Origin: Micromonospora polyrhachis
Lineage (GTDB): Bacteria > Actinomycetota > Actinomycetes > Mycobacteriales > Micromonosporaceae
Reading direction: 5' to 3'
Length of the DNA: 64,000 nucleotides
NCBI RefSeq assembly: GCF_014203835.1
Contig: NZ_JACHJW010000001.1
Span: 1,302,001-1,366,000 of the forward strand
Shown piece after piece: positions 44,700 through 53,673 of this stretch (the stretch's first letter is position 1; each line of letters opens with the position of its first letter). Under the pieces are notes generated by a model. That model saw only the letters and a list, made by a program, of their open reading frames with translations. It did not search any database and had not been told where the DNA came from. Position numbers and translations under genes: made by a program.

Positions 44700-45605
44700 T
44701 CAGCGAACCGGTGCGTCCAGTGCCTCGAGCGCGGCGTCGAGCAGGTCCGGACGGGCCGCGTCGAGCCAGACGATGCCGGGATCACGGCGGAACCAGGATC
44801 GCTGGCGACGGACGAACCGGCGGGTCGCCCGTACCGTCTCGGTGTGCGCCTCCGGCTCGGTCAGCTCCCCGTCGAGGAAGCGCAGCACCTGCTGGTAGCC
44901 CAAGGCCCGACTGGCGGTACGTCCCTCGCGCAGTCCCCGGTCCACCAGTGTCCGGGTCTCGTCGACCAACCCGGCCGCCCACATCCGGTCCACCCGGGTG
45001 GCGATCCGCTCGTCGAGCAGGGCGGTGTCCAGGTCGACGCCGATCCGCACCGACTCGTAGTACGGCTTCGGATCGGGCAGGGACGCGGTGAACGGCGCAC
45101 CGGTGAGCTCGATCACCTCCAGCGCCCGTACGATGCGTCGACCGTTGCCGGGCAGGATGTTCGCGGCGGCAGCCGGGTCGGCGGCGCGCAGCCGCTCGTA
45201 CAACGGTGCCGGACCGACCTCGGCCAGCTCCGCCTCCAGCCGCGCCCGCACTCCGGGGTCGGTGCCGGGGAACTCGAACTCCTCCAGTACCGCCCGGACG
45301 TACAGCCCGGAGCCGCCGACCAGCAACGGGACCCGACCCCGGGCCAGGATGTCGTCCACGGCGGCGCGGGCCAGGCGCTGGTATTCGGCCACGCTCGCCG
45401 GTTCCGTGACGTCCCAGATGTCCAGCAGGTGGTGCGGCACCCCCTCGCGCTCGACCGGGGTCAGCTTGGCTGTGCCGATGTCCAGGTCCCGATAGAGCTG
45501 CATCGAGTCGGCGTTGACCACTTCACCGTCGAGCGCCTGGGCCAGGGCGATGCTCAACGCCGACTTGCCGGCCGCGGTCGGGCCGACGACCGCCACCACC
45601 GTCAT
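44700..45605 (-). CDS. miaA: tRNA dimethylallyltransferase
   Basis: MiaA adds the dimethylallyl group to A37 of tRNAs reading UNN codons, the substrate later methylthiolated by MiaB (also in this window). The 301-residue protein has the P-loop GPTAAGKSALS (about 8-18), the DSMQLYRDLDIGTAK segment, GGSGLYVRA and a C-terminal ATRRFVRRQRSWFRRD. The ATG at 45605 overlaps the upstream gene's TGA (ATGA), so start and coupling are clear. The frame is open further to 45677. Confidence 0.95.
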   Translation of the reverse strand: MTVVAVVGPTAAGKSALSIALAQALDGEVVNADSMQLYRDLDIGTAKLTPVEREGVPHHLLDIWDVTEPASVAEYQRLARAAVDDILARGRVPLLVGGSGLYVRAVLEEFEFPGTDPGVRARLEAELAEVGPAPLYERLRAADPAAAANILPGNGRRIVRALEVIELTGAPFTASLPDPKPYYESVRIGVDLDTALLDERIATRVDRMWAAGLVDETRTLVDRGLREGRTASRALGYQQVLRFLDGELTEPEAHTETVRATRRFVRRQRSWFRRDPGIVWLDAARPDLLDAALEALDAPVR

Positions 45606-46396
45606 GCCGGCAGCCATTCGGCGACGAAGTAGGCGACCCCGTAGGGCACCGCGTAGTAGGTAAGCTCGCCCCGCCACGCTCCACCGGCCGCCCGGACCGC
45701 ACCGGCCAGCACCTGCCAGGGGGCACGACCGGCCACCAGCAGCTCCGCCGAGAGTCCCGGGTCCAGGCTGAGCAGGGCGTCCGGGTCCGCGCCGGCCAGG
45801 GCCGAGGCAACCCCGTCGTCGTACGACCGAGCGCGCGGGTCGGCGTACCCCGGTGCCTTCTCACCGCGGCAGGCAGACCCGTCCCCCATCACCAGCAGCG
45901 CCACCCGACGGTCGGAACCGGCGGCGCGGCCGGTCGACTCGGTGGCATGGTCGGAACCGGCGGCGCTGCCGGGATTGGCCGCGTTGCCGAACTCGGCGGC
46001 GAGCTGCGCCCCGATCCGGGCGCACGCGATGGCCGGCTCGTCCGGCGCGACCGCCTGCCCGAGCCGCAGGCACTTCGCCCCGCCCCGGTGCATCAACCAG
46101 GCACCGATCTGCACGCTCAACGGCAGGCGCGGGCCACCAGCACAGTTGACCTTCGACAGGTGGATGCGCCGGTCCAGCCCGTACGGCCGCAGGCTGCCGT
46201 AGTCGGCCGCCCGCAACCTGATGGTCTCCGGCCCACCACCCACCACGAAGACGACATCCGGTTCGGCGGCCAGTAGCCGGCCGACGGCGGCGGCGCAGGC
46301 GGCGCGAAGATCGTCCAACTCCGGGGCCGCCGTTCCGGCGATCTCCGGAACGATCAGGGGCGGATGTGGACAGACTGCGGCGGCGACCAGTGGCAC
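45602..46396 (-). CDS. class III extradiol dioxygenase subunit B-like protein
   Basis: The 264-residue protein resembles the catalytic subunit fold of class III extradiol dioxygenases: VAAAVCPHPPLIVPEI at the N-terminus, GGGPETIRLRAADYGSLRPYG and VMGDGSACRGEKAPGY. The known enzymes bind iron through two His and a Glu; whether all are kept here is not clear. In actinobacteria this gene regularly precedes miaA, as here with a 4-base overlap, but no pathway is known. GTG 46396 has TACGGT ending 6 bases upstream, a leaderless-type start; the frame to 46441 is less likely. Confidence 0.8.
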   Translation of the reverse strand: MPLVAAAVCPHPPLIVPEIAGTAAPELDDLRAACAAAVGRLLAAEPDVVFVVGGGPETIRLRAADYGSLRPYGLDRRIHLSKVNCAGGPRLPLSVQIGAWLMHRGGAKCLRLGQAVAPDEPAIACARIGAQLAAEFGNAANPGSAAGSDHATESTGRAAGSDRRVALLVMGDGSACRGEKAPGYADPRARSYDDGVASALAGADPDALLSLDPGLSAELLVAGRAPWQVLAGAVRAAGGAWRGELTYYAVPYGVAYFVAEWLPA

Positions 46397-46402
46397 GCTC
46401 CC

Positions 46403-46408
46403 ACCGTA
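46403..46408 (-). promoter_or_regulatory. -10 element of leaderless dioxygenase-miaA promoter
   Basis: TACGGT (minus strand) ends 6 bases before the GTG at 46396, the same hexamer as before psuG and the DUF5522 gene. Confidence 0.5.
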
Positions 46409-46607
46409 GCCGGCAGCGACCGACACCCCGACTCCTACCACCCGGCACCGGTCTAGGACACCGTATGGTCACGGTCGACCTTAGGCGCTCGACGCGGACC
46501 GGGTTGGACCTGTGACAATGCCGGGAGAAACTTTACGGTAACTGGCTGCGCAACGGCGGTGATCGTCGGGACTTCCCCGACGGCGCCGGGAGAACGAGGA
46601 TGGGCAC

Positions 46608-47816
46608 ATGAGCGACTGGACTGCCTTCGGACGGGTGGACGCGGACGGCACCGTGTACGTCAAGACGGCCGAGGGTGAGCGTGTGGTCGGTTCCTGGCAG
46701 GCCGGAGCGCCGGAGGAGGGGCTGGCGCACTTCGCCCGCCGCTTCGCCGACCTGGTAACCGAGGTCGATCTGACCGAGGCCCGGCTCAACTCCGGGGCCG
46801 CCGACGCCGCGCATTCCCTGACCACCGTCCGCCGGATCCGCGCCTCGCTCGCCGAGGCGAACGTGGTAGGCGACATCGACACCCTCGCCGCCCGGCTGGA
46901 CAAACTGGCCACCATCGCCGAGGAGAAGGCCGGCGAGGCACGGGCCGCCCGCGAGGTGGCCCGTACCGAGGCCCTGGCCCGCAAGACGGCCCTGGTCGAG
47001 GAGGCGGAGAAGCTGGCCGCCGAATCCACCGGCTGGAAGACCGCCGGGGACCGGCTCAAGGAGATCCTCGACGAGTGGAAGAGCATCCGGGGCGTCGACA
47101 AGAAGACCGACGGTGAGCTGTGGAAGCGGTTCGCCGCCGCCCGGGACGGCTTCACCCGTCGGCGCGGTGCCCACTTCGCCAGCCTGGACGCCCAGCGTAA
47201 GCAGGCCCAGGGTGTGAAGGAGGAGCTGGTCACCGAGGCCGAGGCCCTGTCCGAGTCGACCGACTGGGCGGTGACCGCCAACCGGCTCAAGGAGCTGATG
47301 ACCCAGTGGAAGGCGGCTCCCCGCGCGGCCAAGGAGGCCGAGCAGAAGCTCTGGGAGCGGTTCCGCGCCGCCCAGGACGCATTCTTCACCCGGCGTAGCG
47401 AGGTCTTCTCCGCCCGGGACTCCGAACAGCGGGGCAACCTGGAGCGCAAGCAGGCGCTGCTCGCCGAGGCCGAGGCGCTCGACGTCGACAGCGACCCACG
47501 GGCGGCGCAGAACAAGCTGCGCGAGATCCAGGGACAGTGGCACGATGCGGGCCGGGTGCCGCGCGAGGCTGCCGCCACCCTGGACCGGCGGATGCGGGCG
47601 GTGGACGAGAAGGTCCGGCAGGCGATGGACTCCGCATGGCGGCGTACCGAGCCCTCAGCCAACCCGCTGCTGGCCCAGATGCGGGACCAGGTAGCCGAGG
47701 CCGAGCAGCGGCTCGCCCGGGCCCAGGCGGCCGGTGACGCGAAGCGGATCCGCGAGGCCGAGTCGGCGCTGGCCGCCAAGCGGCAGTTCCTCCAGCTTGC
47801 GGAGAAGACCGCCTAG
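46608..47816 (+). CDS. DUF349 repeat protein
   Basis: The 402-residue, highly charged helical protein contains three DUF349 units, each marked by a W-K-x-A/T...LW.RF pattern: GWKTAGDRLKEI...LWKRFAAARD, DWAVTANRLKELMTQWK...LWERFRAAQD and a third near residue 300. Long coiled-coil stretches are predicted. DUF349 proteins are cytoplasmic and unassigned, though linked to stress and nucleic-acid binding in some studies. ATG 46608 follows GAGGATGGG. The C-terminus is Ala/Glu/Arg-rich. Confidence 0.85.
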   Translation: MSDWTAFGRVDADGTVYVKTAEGERVVGSWQAGAPEEGLAHFARRFADLVTEVDLTEARLNSGAADAAHSLTTVRRIRASLAEANVVGDIDTLAARLDKLATIAEEKAGEARAAREVARTEALARKTALVEEAEKLAAESTGWKTAGDRLKEILDEWKSIRGVDKKTDGELWKRFAAARDGFTRRRGAHFASLDAQRKQAQGVKEELVTEAEALSESTDWAVTANRLKELMTQWKAAPRAAKEAEQKLWERFRAAQDAFFTRRSEVFSARDSEQRGNLERKQALLAEAEALDVDSDPRAAQNKLREIQGQWHDAGRVPREAAATLDRRMRAVDEKVRQAMDSAWRRTEPSANPLLAQMRDQVAEAEQRLARAQAAGDAKRIREAESALAAKRQFLQLAEKTA

Positions 47817-47825
47817 CACGTTTCC

Positions 47826-47917
47826 GGGTTCGGGGCGGTGCGCGGTTGGTTTCGAGTGGAGTGCCCGCTCAGGGCGGTCAGGCTTGATCCCTTCGCCGGG
47901 CACTCCGCCCCGAACCC
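47826..47917. other. nested inverted repeats downstream of the DUF349 gene
   Basis: GGGTTCGGGGCGG (47826-47838) pairs with 47905-47917 over 13 bases, and GGAGTGCCCG (47858-47867) pairs with 47897-47906 inside. With the hairpin at 47960 this makes a structured 175-base region between convergent genes; it may be a compound terminator or a small RNA. Confidence 0.55.
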
Positions 47918-47959
47918 CAAGCCGGAGTCCGTACCGCACCTCAGCTCAGCCTGCGTAGA

Positions 47960-48000
47960 ACGGCGGCTGGGCCAGCATCGGATGCTGGCTCAGCCGCCGT
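47960..48000. terminator. 19-bp stem hairpin between DUF349 gene and miaB
   Basis: Bases 47960-47978 pair with 47982-48000 (one G-U) around the triloop CGG. The stem runs ACGGCGGCTGG then GCCAGCAT. It could terminate transcription on both strands. Confidence 0.75.
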
Positions 48001-48025
48001 TGGCGTTTTCGGCTGTCGCGCGTGC

Positions 48026-49525
48026 TCAGCTGTCTACGGAACAGGCGGGTGCGGGGGCCAGCGATACGGCCGGTGCGCCGATCGTGGGCAGTCCGAGCAG
48101 CACCCCTGGCGTACGCGGGGTCCGGCCCGCCTCGGCGGCGTCACCGGCCCGGGTACGCCGGTGCGACAGCGGCTCACCGTCGGCGTTGAGGTGGTGCGGG
48201 GCCGCATAGGTCACCGTGGTGTGCACGATGTCGCCGGGGCGGATCTGCCCGGCGAACGAGCCGGCGTCGAAGTGCACCAGTCGGCCGTCCCTGGCCCGGC
48301 CGGAGAGCCGCCCGGTCCGCTCGTCCTTGCGCCCCTCGCCGACCGCGACCAGGACCTCGACGGTCTCGCCGACCAGCTTCTTGTTCTCCGCCCAGGTGAT
48401 CTCCTCGACCGCCGCGATCAGCCGCTCGTAGCGCTCCTGGACGATTTCCTTGGGCAGTTGGCCGTCCATGGTCGCGGCGGGGGTGCCGGGGCGCTTGGAG
48501 TACTGGAAGGTGAACGCGGAGGAGAACCGGGCCTGGCGTACCACGTCCAGGGTGCGCTGGAAGTCGGCCTCGGTCTCGCCGGGGAAGCCCACGATGATGT
48601 CGGTGGTGATCGCCGCGTCGGGCATCGCGGCGCGGACCTTCTCGATGATCCCCAGATACCGTTCGGCCCGGTACGACCGGCGCATCGCCCGCAGTACGTC
48701 GTCGGAACCGGACTGCAACGGCATGTGCAGCGAATGGCAGACGTTGGGTGTCTCGGCCATCGCCGCGATCACGTCGTCGGTGAAGTCCTTCGGGTGCGGG
48801 CTGGTGAACCGGACCCGTTCCAGCCCTTCGATGTCGCCGCAGGCACGCAGCAGCTTGCCGAAGGCGAGCCGGTCGCCGAACTCGACGCCGTAGGAGTTGA
48901 CGTTCTGGCCGAGCAGGGTCACCTCCGAGACGCCCTCGGCGACCAGTGCCCGCACCTCGGCGAGGATGTCGCCGGGGCGGCGGTCCTTCTCCCTGCCCCG
49001 CAACGAGGGCACGATGCAGAAGGTGCAGGTGTTGTTACAGCCGACGGAGATCGACACCCAGCCGGCGTAGGTGGACTCGCGTCGGGCCGGCAGGGTGGAC
49101 GGGAAGACGTCGAGGGATTCGAGGATCTCCACCTCGGCGGCGGCGTTGTGCCGGGCCCGGTCCAGCAGGATCGGCAGCGACCCGATGTTGTGGGTGCCGA
49201 AGACCACGTCGACCCAGGGTGCCTTCCGGACGATCTCCCCTCGGTCCTTCTGCGCCAGGCATCCCCCGACCGCGATCTGCATCCGGGGGTTCTTGTCCTT
49301 GACCGGGCGCAGGTGGCCGAGGTTGCCGTAGAGCCGGTTGTCGGCGTTCTCCCGTACCGCGCAGGTGTTGAATATCATCACGTCGGGCTCGGCCGACTCG
49401 GCGGCCCGGACATAACCGGCCTCTTCCAGCAGGCCGGAGATCCGCTCCGAGTCGTGCACGTTCATCTGGCAGCCGTAGGTGCGCACCTGGTAGGTGCGGG
49501 GGCTGTCGGGGGTTGCGGTAGTCAT
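48026..49525 (-). CDS. miaB: tRNA-2-methylthio-N6-isopentenyladenosine synthase
   Basis: MiaB is a radical-SAM enzyme that adds the methylthio group to i6A37 of tRNA, completing the modification begun by MiaA. The 499-residue protein has the N-terminal UPF0004 domain with Cys in GCQMN, NTCAVRE and GGCLAQ for the auxiliary cluster, the radical-SAM CxxxCxxC in [12 protein letters not shown], and a TRAM domain near residue 370-440. A Pro/Ala-rich tail of about 50 residues follows. ATG 49525 has TACTCT ending 9 bases upstream; the frame to 49678 has no support. Confidence 0.95.
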   Translation of the reverse strand: MTTATPDSPRTYQVRTYGCQMNVHDSERISGLLEEAGYVRAAESAEPDVMIFNTCAVRENADNRLYGNLGHLRPVKDKNPRMQIAVGGCLAQKDRGEIVRKAPWVDVVFGTHNIGSLPILLDRARHNAAAEVEILESLDVFPSTLPARRESTYAGWVSISVGCNNTCTFCIVPSLRGREKDRRPGDILAEVRALVAEGVSEVTLLGQNVNSYGVEFGDRLAFGKLLRACGDIEGLERVRFTSPHPKDFTDDVIAAMAETPNVCHSLHMPLQSGSDDVLRAMRRSYRAERYLGIIEKVRAAMPDAAITTDIIVGFPGETEADFQRTLDVVRQARFSSAFTFQYSKRPGTPAATMDGQLPKEIVQERYERLIAAVEEITWAENKKLVGETVEVLVAVGEGRKDERTGRLSGRARDGRLVHFDAGSFAGQIRPGDIVHTTVTYAAPHHLNADGEPLSHRRTRAGDAAEAGRTPRTPGVLLGLPTIGAPAVSLAPAPACSVDS

Positions 49526-49534
49526 GGCCCTGAC

Positions 49535-49540
49535 AGAGTA
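49535..49540 (-). promoter_or_regulatory. -10-like element before miaB
   Basis: TACTCT (minus strand) ends 9 bases before the miaB ATG at 49525, implying a very short or absent leader. Confidence 0.4.
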
Positions 49541-49695
49541 TCCACACCATCGGGGATCCGTCCGGGCCGAGGACCGGTGAACGACCACGAGCCCCGCGAC
49601 AGGCGGTCGCAGACTCCGCGACCGGGCGAGCGACCGCAGGCTGAGCCGGACCCGCACGAGGCCGGCAACGAGGAACACCGGGCGAGGAGACGATC

Positions 49696-49956
49696 ATGTG
49701 CCGGAGCATCAAGACGCTACGTGAGCCCTACGTCGACGAGGTCACCGACGTCGACATCGAGGCCGCCGCGTTGCAGTACGTCCGCAAGATCAGTGGGTTC
49801 CGGGCACCGGCGGCACACAACGCGGCGGCCTTCGATGCCGCCGTCGCCGCGGTCGCCGCCGCCACCCGGACCCTGCTCGACCAGATCGAGGTACGTGGCC
49901 GGGGTCACGCCGCAGCGAGCGCCGGCACGACCGAGTCTGGTGCCCATCGGGACTGA
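49696..49956 (+). CDS. DUF2277 small protein
   Basis: The 86-residue protein begins MCRSIKTLREPYVDEVTD, the diagnostic start of DUF2277, followed by a helical Ala-rich core (HNAAAFDAAVAAVAAATRTLL). The Cys at position 2 is invariant in the family. Function is unknown. GAGGAG lies 8 bases before the ATG. Its last 52 bases overlap, antisense, the 3' end of the convergent gene at 49905. Confidence 0.85.
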   Translation: MCRSIKTLREPYVDEVTDVDIEAAALQYVRKISGFRAPAAHNAAAFDAAVAAVAAATRTLLDQIEVRGRGHAAASAGTTESGAHRD

Positions 49957-50387
49957 TGACACTGTGACCAGCCCCGACATCGTGGGCTGACGTTGGTGCA
50001 GAGGCGGCGGTTGGTCAATGCCTCGCCCTCCTCGGTGTCCCGCACGTCCAGATGCACCGGCCGGGTCATTCCGTCCGGGGCGACGAGCAGGTAGCGGCCG
50101 GGGTCGAAGGTGTCGTCCGGCAGCAGGCAGTGTCGGTCCAGTCGCCGGGCGAACGCCGCGATTGTCGCCGGCTCGGACCGACCGGCCGGCACGCCGTAAC
50201 AGTCCACCGCGGTCGGGAACTCTCCTGGTGGTTGCCAGACGTCGCAGAGCACGGCGTCGAGCGGAAAGCGCGCCGGGTCGGCCGCACCGAGCGGCATCAC
50301 CGGCAGGCCGAATAGATCGGCGAGTGCGGAGTAGATCTCCATAGGAGCGACATGGCCGTCGATCCTCCAGTTCCACAGCTCGGTCAC
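49905..50387 (-). CDS. hypothetical protein
   Basis: I do not recognise this 160-residue protein. It has no signal peptide and no transmembrane helix. It begins MTELWNWRIDGHVAPMEIYSAL and includes PDDTFDPGRYLLVAPDGMTRPVHLD and three scattered Cys near the C-terminus. The GTG at 50387 follows GAGGAGG by 4 bases, so translation is likely. It converges on the DUF2277 gene with a 52-base antisense overlap. Confidence 0.65.
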   Translation of the reverse strand: MTELWNWRIDGHVAPMEIYSALADLFGLPVMPLGAADPARFPLDAVLCDVWQPPGEFPTAVDCYGVPAGRSEPATIAAFARRLDRHCLLPDDTFDPGRYLLVAPDGMTRPVHLDVRDTEEGEALTNRRLCTNVSPRCRGWSQCHQSRWAPDSVVPALAAA

Positions 50388-50700
50388 GCTGCCTCCTCGC
50401 TGTGCTCAGTCACGGTCTCCGAAGCGGGCCCCACCTCACGATGGTGACCGGCGAACGGGACCGAGTGGGGCCAAGTTACCGGTCTGTGACCATTTCCGCC
50501 GAAATCCGACTGTGACCCCACCAGTCCGGCACCACTGTGGGTGATCAGAGACTGACACCGTATCGCGAGCGAAGCACTCGATTGCATATCTCGATTCGGC
50601 GATTTCCTCACGTTGTGCAGCAAAATACCCAGAACCGCGATGTTGCTGGTGGACAGTGCGGCTCGCCGGGCACCTGCGCACAGCCGGTACGGCGTGTCCG
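50388..50700. other. 313-base intergenic region, lower GC
   Basis: This stretch lies between the selD 3' end and the gene at 50387 and has visibly lower GC than its neighbours. GGCCCCAC near 50430 can pair with GTGGGGCC near 50470, a possible selD terminator or leader hairpin. No tRNA or SECIS-like element is evident. Confidence 0.35.
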
Positions 50701-51717
50701 TCAGCGTACGAGCACCATCGACTCCCCCCGGGGAAGCAGTTCGCCCACGACCGTCCCACCCGGAACCTCGCCCACGAGCAGCAGCCCACCGGAGGTCTGC
50801 GCGTCCGCCAGAAGCAGCCGGTCCGCTTCGGAAACCCCGTCGAACTCGGTCCACGGCGAGACCCAGTCGAGGTTGCGCCGGGTGCCCCCACTGACGAAAC
50901 CATCCCGTACGGCCTCCCGGGCACCGTCGAGGTAGGGCACCCGGGCCGACTCGATCACCACGGTCAGTCCGCTGGCCCGGGCCAGCTTGGACGCGTGACC
51001 GAGCAGCCCGAACCCGGTCACGTCGGTGCCACATCGGATACCGGCCGCCACCGCCGCCCGTGCGGCTTCCCGATTCAGGGTGGACATCGCCGCCACCGCC
51101 TGCGGAAACGGCTCACCGGTCGCCTTGTGCCGGGAGTTGAGCACCCCGACTCCCAACGGCTTGGTCAGGGACAGTGGTAGGCCCGGCCGCCCCGCGTCCA
51201 GCGTGATCAGCTCGTCCTGCCGGACCGTACCGGTCACCGCCAGGCCGTACTTGGGGCCGTCGTCGTCCACGCTGTGCCCACCGGCGAGATGGCAGCCCGC
51301 CTGCCGAGCCAGGTCGTGGCCACCCCGGAGCACCTCGGTAGCCAACTCCAGCGGCAGCACCTCCCGGGGCCAGCAGAGTAGATTCAGCGCGACCAGGGGA
51401 CTCCCGCCCATCGCGTACACGTCGGAAAGGGCGTTGCAGGCGGCGATGCGCCCCCAGTCGTACGGGTCGTCGACGACCGGGGTGAAGAAGTCGACGGTGG
51501 CCACCACCGCGGTCCCGTCGGCCAGGGCGACCACCGCCGCGTCGTCGCCGTGGTCCAGCCCGACCAGCAGGCTGCCGCTCGTCCGACCGTCGACACCGAG
51601 GACGTCCGCCGGCGGGGTGAGCCCCAGTCCGGCGACGATGGTCTCCAACTCCCCGGGCGGGATCTTGCACGCGCAGCCACCGCCCCGGGCGTACTGCGTC
51701 AGGCGTACCGGTTCCAT
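50701..51717 (-). CDS. selD: selenide, water dikinase
   Basis: SelD makes selenophosphate from selenide and ATP for selenocysteine and selenouridine. The 338-residue protein has the N-terminal active-site GGGCACKIPP, with Cys in place of the Sec sometimes found, the HGDDAAVV metal-binding loop, the ATP-binding ACNALSDVYAMGG and TPLGVG-like segments, and GTDVTGFGLLGHA. ATG 51717 lies 6-7 bases after TTGGAG. No selA, selB or selC gene is in the window, so its partners lie elsewhere. It is divergent from gluA. Confidence 0.93.
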   Translation of the reverse strand: MEPVRLTQYARGGGCACKIPPGELETIVAGLGLTPPADVLGVDGRTSGSLLVGLDHGDDAAVVALADGTAVVATVDFFTPVVDDPYDWGRIAACNALSDVYAMGGSPLVALNLLCWPREVLPLELATEVLRGGHDLARQAGCHLAGGHSVDDDGPKYGLAVTGTVRQDELITLDAGRPGLPLSLTKPLGVGVLNSRHKATGEPFPQAVAAMSTLNREAARAAVAAGIRCGTDVTGFGLLGHASKLARASGLTVVIESARVPYLDGAREAVRDGFVSGGTRRNLDWVSPWTEFDGVSEADRLLLADAQTSGGLLLVGEVPGGTVVGELLPRGESMVLVR

Positions 51718-51871
51718 ACACGGCTCCAATCCGGTGACCGATGGTTACCACCATCAGCTCCTGTCCCAGAAAACGGCTATTCGACGCAGCCGGCGACGTT
51801 CCTCAACCAGCAACCGATGGTGTTACCGCTCCGTGACCAACTTAGGTCGCGTTCTGACATGCGGGCCCGCC

Positions 51872-51877
51872 TAGAGT
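51872..51877 (+). promoter_or_regulatory. -10 candidate of the gluABCD operon
   Basis: TAGAGT lies 58 bases before the gluA start. A small inverted repeat GAGGTG-AAC-CACCTC at 51890-51904 lies just downstream and could be an operator. The -35 is weak. Confidence 0.4.
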
Positions 51878-51934
51878 TGCCCCACCAGAGGTGAACCACC
51901 TCAGAATTGGCCCTTGACAGGATGGTGGAAGACG

Positions 51935-52681
51935 GTGACGACGGGCGACCCACTGATCGTGCTCACGGCGGTCAACAAGTGGTACGGGCCGCTACACGTG
52001 CTTCGCGACGTCGATCTGACGATCGGCAGGGGTGAGGTCGTAGTGGTGATCGGCCCGTCCGGCTCCGGCAAGTCGACCCTCTGCCGGACGATCAACCGGC
52101 TGGAGACGATCAGCTCCGGCTCGATCACGTTCGACGGGCAGCCGCTGCCGGCTGAGGGGCGGGCTCTCGCCCGGCTACGCAGCGAGGTCGGCATGGTGTT
52201 CCAGTCGTTCAACCTCTTCGCGCACAAGACGATCCTCGAGAACGTCACGCTCGGTCCGATGAAGGTCCGCAAGGAGAAGCCAGCCGCCGCCCGGGAGCAG
52301 GCGCTCGCGCTGCTCGACCGGGTGGGCATCGCCAACCAGGCGGACAAGTTCCCGGCCCAACTCTCCGGCGGACAGCAGCAGCGGGCGGCGATCGCCCGTG
52401 CCCTGGCGATGAAGCCCAAGGCGATGCTCTTCGACGAGCCGACCAGCGCGCTCGACCCGGAAATGGTCGGTGAGGTGCTCGACGTGATGACCTCCCTCGC
52501 TCGCGAGGGCATGACGATGGTGGTGGTGACCCACGAGATGGGGTTCGCCCGGCACGCCGCCAATCGGGTCATCTTCATGGCCGACGGCCAACTGGTCGAG
52601 GACGCTCCCCCGACCGAGTTCTTCGCCAACCCGCGCAGCGAGCGGGCGAAGGACTTCCTGTCCAAGATCCTGACGCACTAG
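51935..52681 (+). CDS. gluA: glutamate ABC transporter ATP-binding protein
   Basis: GluA energises the GluBCD glutamate importer at the inner face of the membrane. The 248-residue protein has Walker [10 protein letters not shown] (about 34-42), the Q-loop MVFQSFNLF, signature LSGGQQQR, Walker [13 protein letters not shown] and the H-loop VVTHEMGF, all intact and typical of polar amino-acid transporters. GTG 51935 has GGTGGAAG upstream; the frame begins seven codons earlier at 51914. It is the first of four genes, 58 bases before gluB. Confidence 0.93.
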   Translation: MTTGDPLIVLTAVNKWYGPLHVLRDVDLTIGRGEVVVVIGPSGSGKSTLCRTINRLETISSGSITFDGQPLPAEGRALARLRSEVGMVFQSFNLFAHKTILENVTLGPMKVRKEKPAAAREQALALLDRVGIANQADKFPAQLSGGQQQRAAIARALAMKPKAMLFDEPTSALDPEMVGEVLDVMTSLAREGMTMVVVTHEMGFARHAANRVIFMADGQLVEDAPPTEFFANPRSERAKDFLSKILTH

Positions 52682-52739
52682 GCGTCCGTTGCGGAGCACG
52701 TCATCCCCCGACGGGCTCCTCCGAAGAAGGAGAGAAGGA

Positions 52740-53591
52740 ATGCGGATCAAGCGCGTGGCGGCGATCGCCGCGATCGCGGCACTTTCGCTCGGCGTTACGG
52801 CCTGCGGCGGCGGTGACGAGGGCGGCACCGGCGCAAGCGGGATCGTCGGCAAGGCGCAGAAGGACAAGAAGCTGGTCATCGGCGTCAAGTCCGACCAGCC
52901 TGGCCTGGGCTTGCAGACCGGCAGCAACTACGAGGGCTTCGACATCGAGATCGGGAAGATCATCGCCAAGGGCCTCGGCGTCGACCCGGCGAACATCGAG
53001 TGGAAGACCACGGTCTCCAACAACCGTGAGCCGTTCATCCAGCAGGGCACGGTCGACCTGGTGATCGCGACCTACACGATCAACGACGACCGGAAGAAGA
53101 AGGTCAACTTCGCCGGGCCGTACTACATCGCCGGGCAGGACCTGCTGGTGAAGGCGGACTCCACCATCGCCGGGCCGGAGGGCCTGGAGGGCAAGAAGGT
53201 CTGCTCGGTCAGCGGCTCCACGCCGGCCAAGAAGATGCAGACCGACTACCCGAAGGTGCAGCTGCAGCAGTTCGACTCGTACTCGAAGTGCGTCAACGCG
53301 CTTGAGGGCGGGCAGGTCGACGCGGTGACCACCGACGACATCATCCTGGCCGGCTACGCCGCCCAGTCGCAGTACGCGGGCAAGTTCAAGGTCGTCGGTA
53401 AGCCCTTCACCAGCGAGCCCTACGGCATCGGCCTGAAGAAGGAAGACAAGGCCGGCTGCGAGAAGGTCAACGAGATCCTGAAGACCGCTGCCTCGGACGG
53501 CTCCTACAAGGCCGCCTGGGACAACACCCTCGGCAAGAGCGGCACCCCCGCGCCGACGCTGGACACCAGCAAGCTGACCAACTGCGGCTGA
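52740..53591 (+). CDS. gluB: glutamate ABC transporter substrate-binding lipoprotein
   Basis: GluB captures glutamate outside the membrane. The 283-residue precursor has a lipoprotein signal ending LGVTAC, so Cys22 is lipid-anchored. The mature part is a periplasmic-binding fold of the SBP_bac_3 family: YEGFDIEIGKIIAKGLG, TVDLVIATYTINDDRKK and VSGSTPAKKMQ, EPYGIGLKKED. ATG 52740 follows AAGGAGAGAA. A stem-loop after the gene separates it from gluC and probably allows more binding protein than permease. Confidence 0.93.
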   Translation: MRIKRVAAIAAIAALSLGVTACGGGDEGGTGASGIVGKAQKDKKLVIGVKSDQPGLGLQTGSNYEGFDIEIGKIIAKGLGVDPANIEWKTTVSNNREPFIQQGTVDLVIATYTINDDRKKKVNFAGPYYIAGQDLLVKADSTIAGPEGLEGKKVCSVSGSTPAKKMQTDYPKVQLQQFDSYSKCVNALEGGQVDAVTTDDIILAGYAAQSQYAGKFKVVGKPFTSEPYGIGLKKEDKAGCEKVNEILKTAASDGSYKAAWDNTLGKSGTPAPTLDTSKLTNCG

Positions 53592-53604
53592 AGTTAGTTT
53601 CCCC

Positions 53605-53633
53605 GGGGTCGGCGGCCATCGGCCGCCGACCCC
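53605..53633 (+). terminator. 13-bp attenuator hairpin between gluB and gluC
   Basis: GGGGTCGGCGGCC (53605-53617) pairs perfectly with 53621-53633 around the triloop ATC, 14 bases after the gluB stop. As it lies inside the operon, partial termination or 3'-end protection of the gluAB message is likely. Confidence 0.7.
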
Positions 53634-53673
53634 GACCCTCGACTGGCGAAGATATGCTCCGGGGAGCGAAGGC

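Noticed and set aside
50388-50700. Possible selenocysteine tRNA or other RNA gene next to selD
   Set aside because: No acceptor stem, T-loop or long variable arm could be folded by eye.
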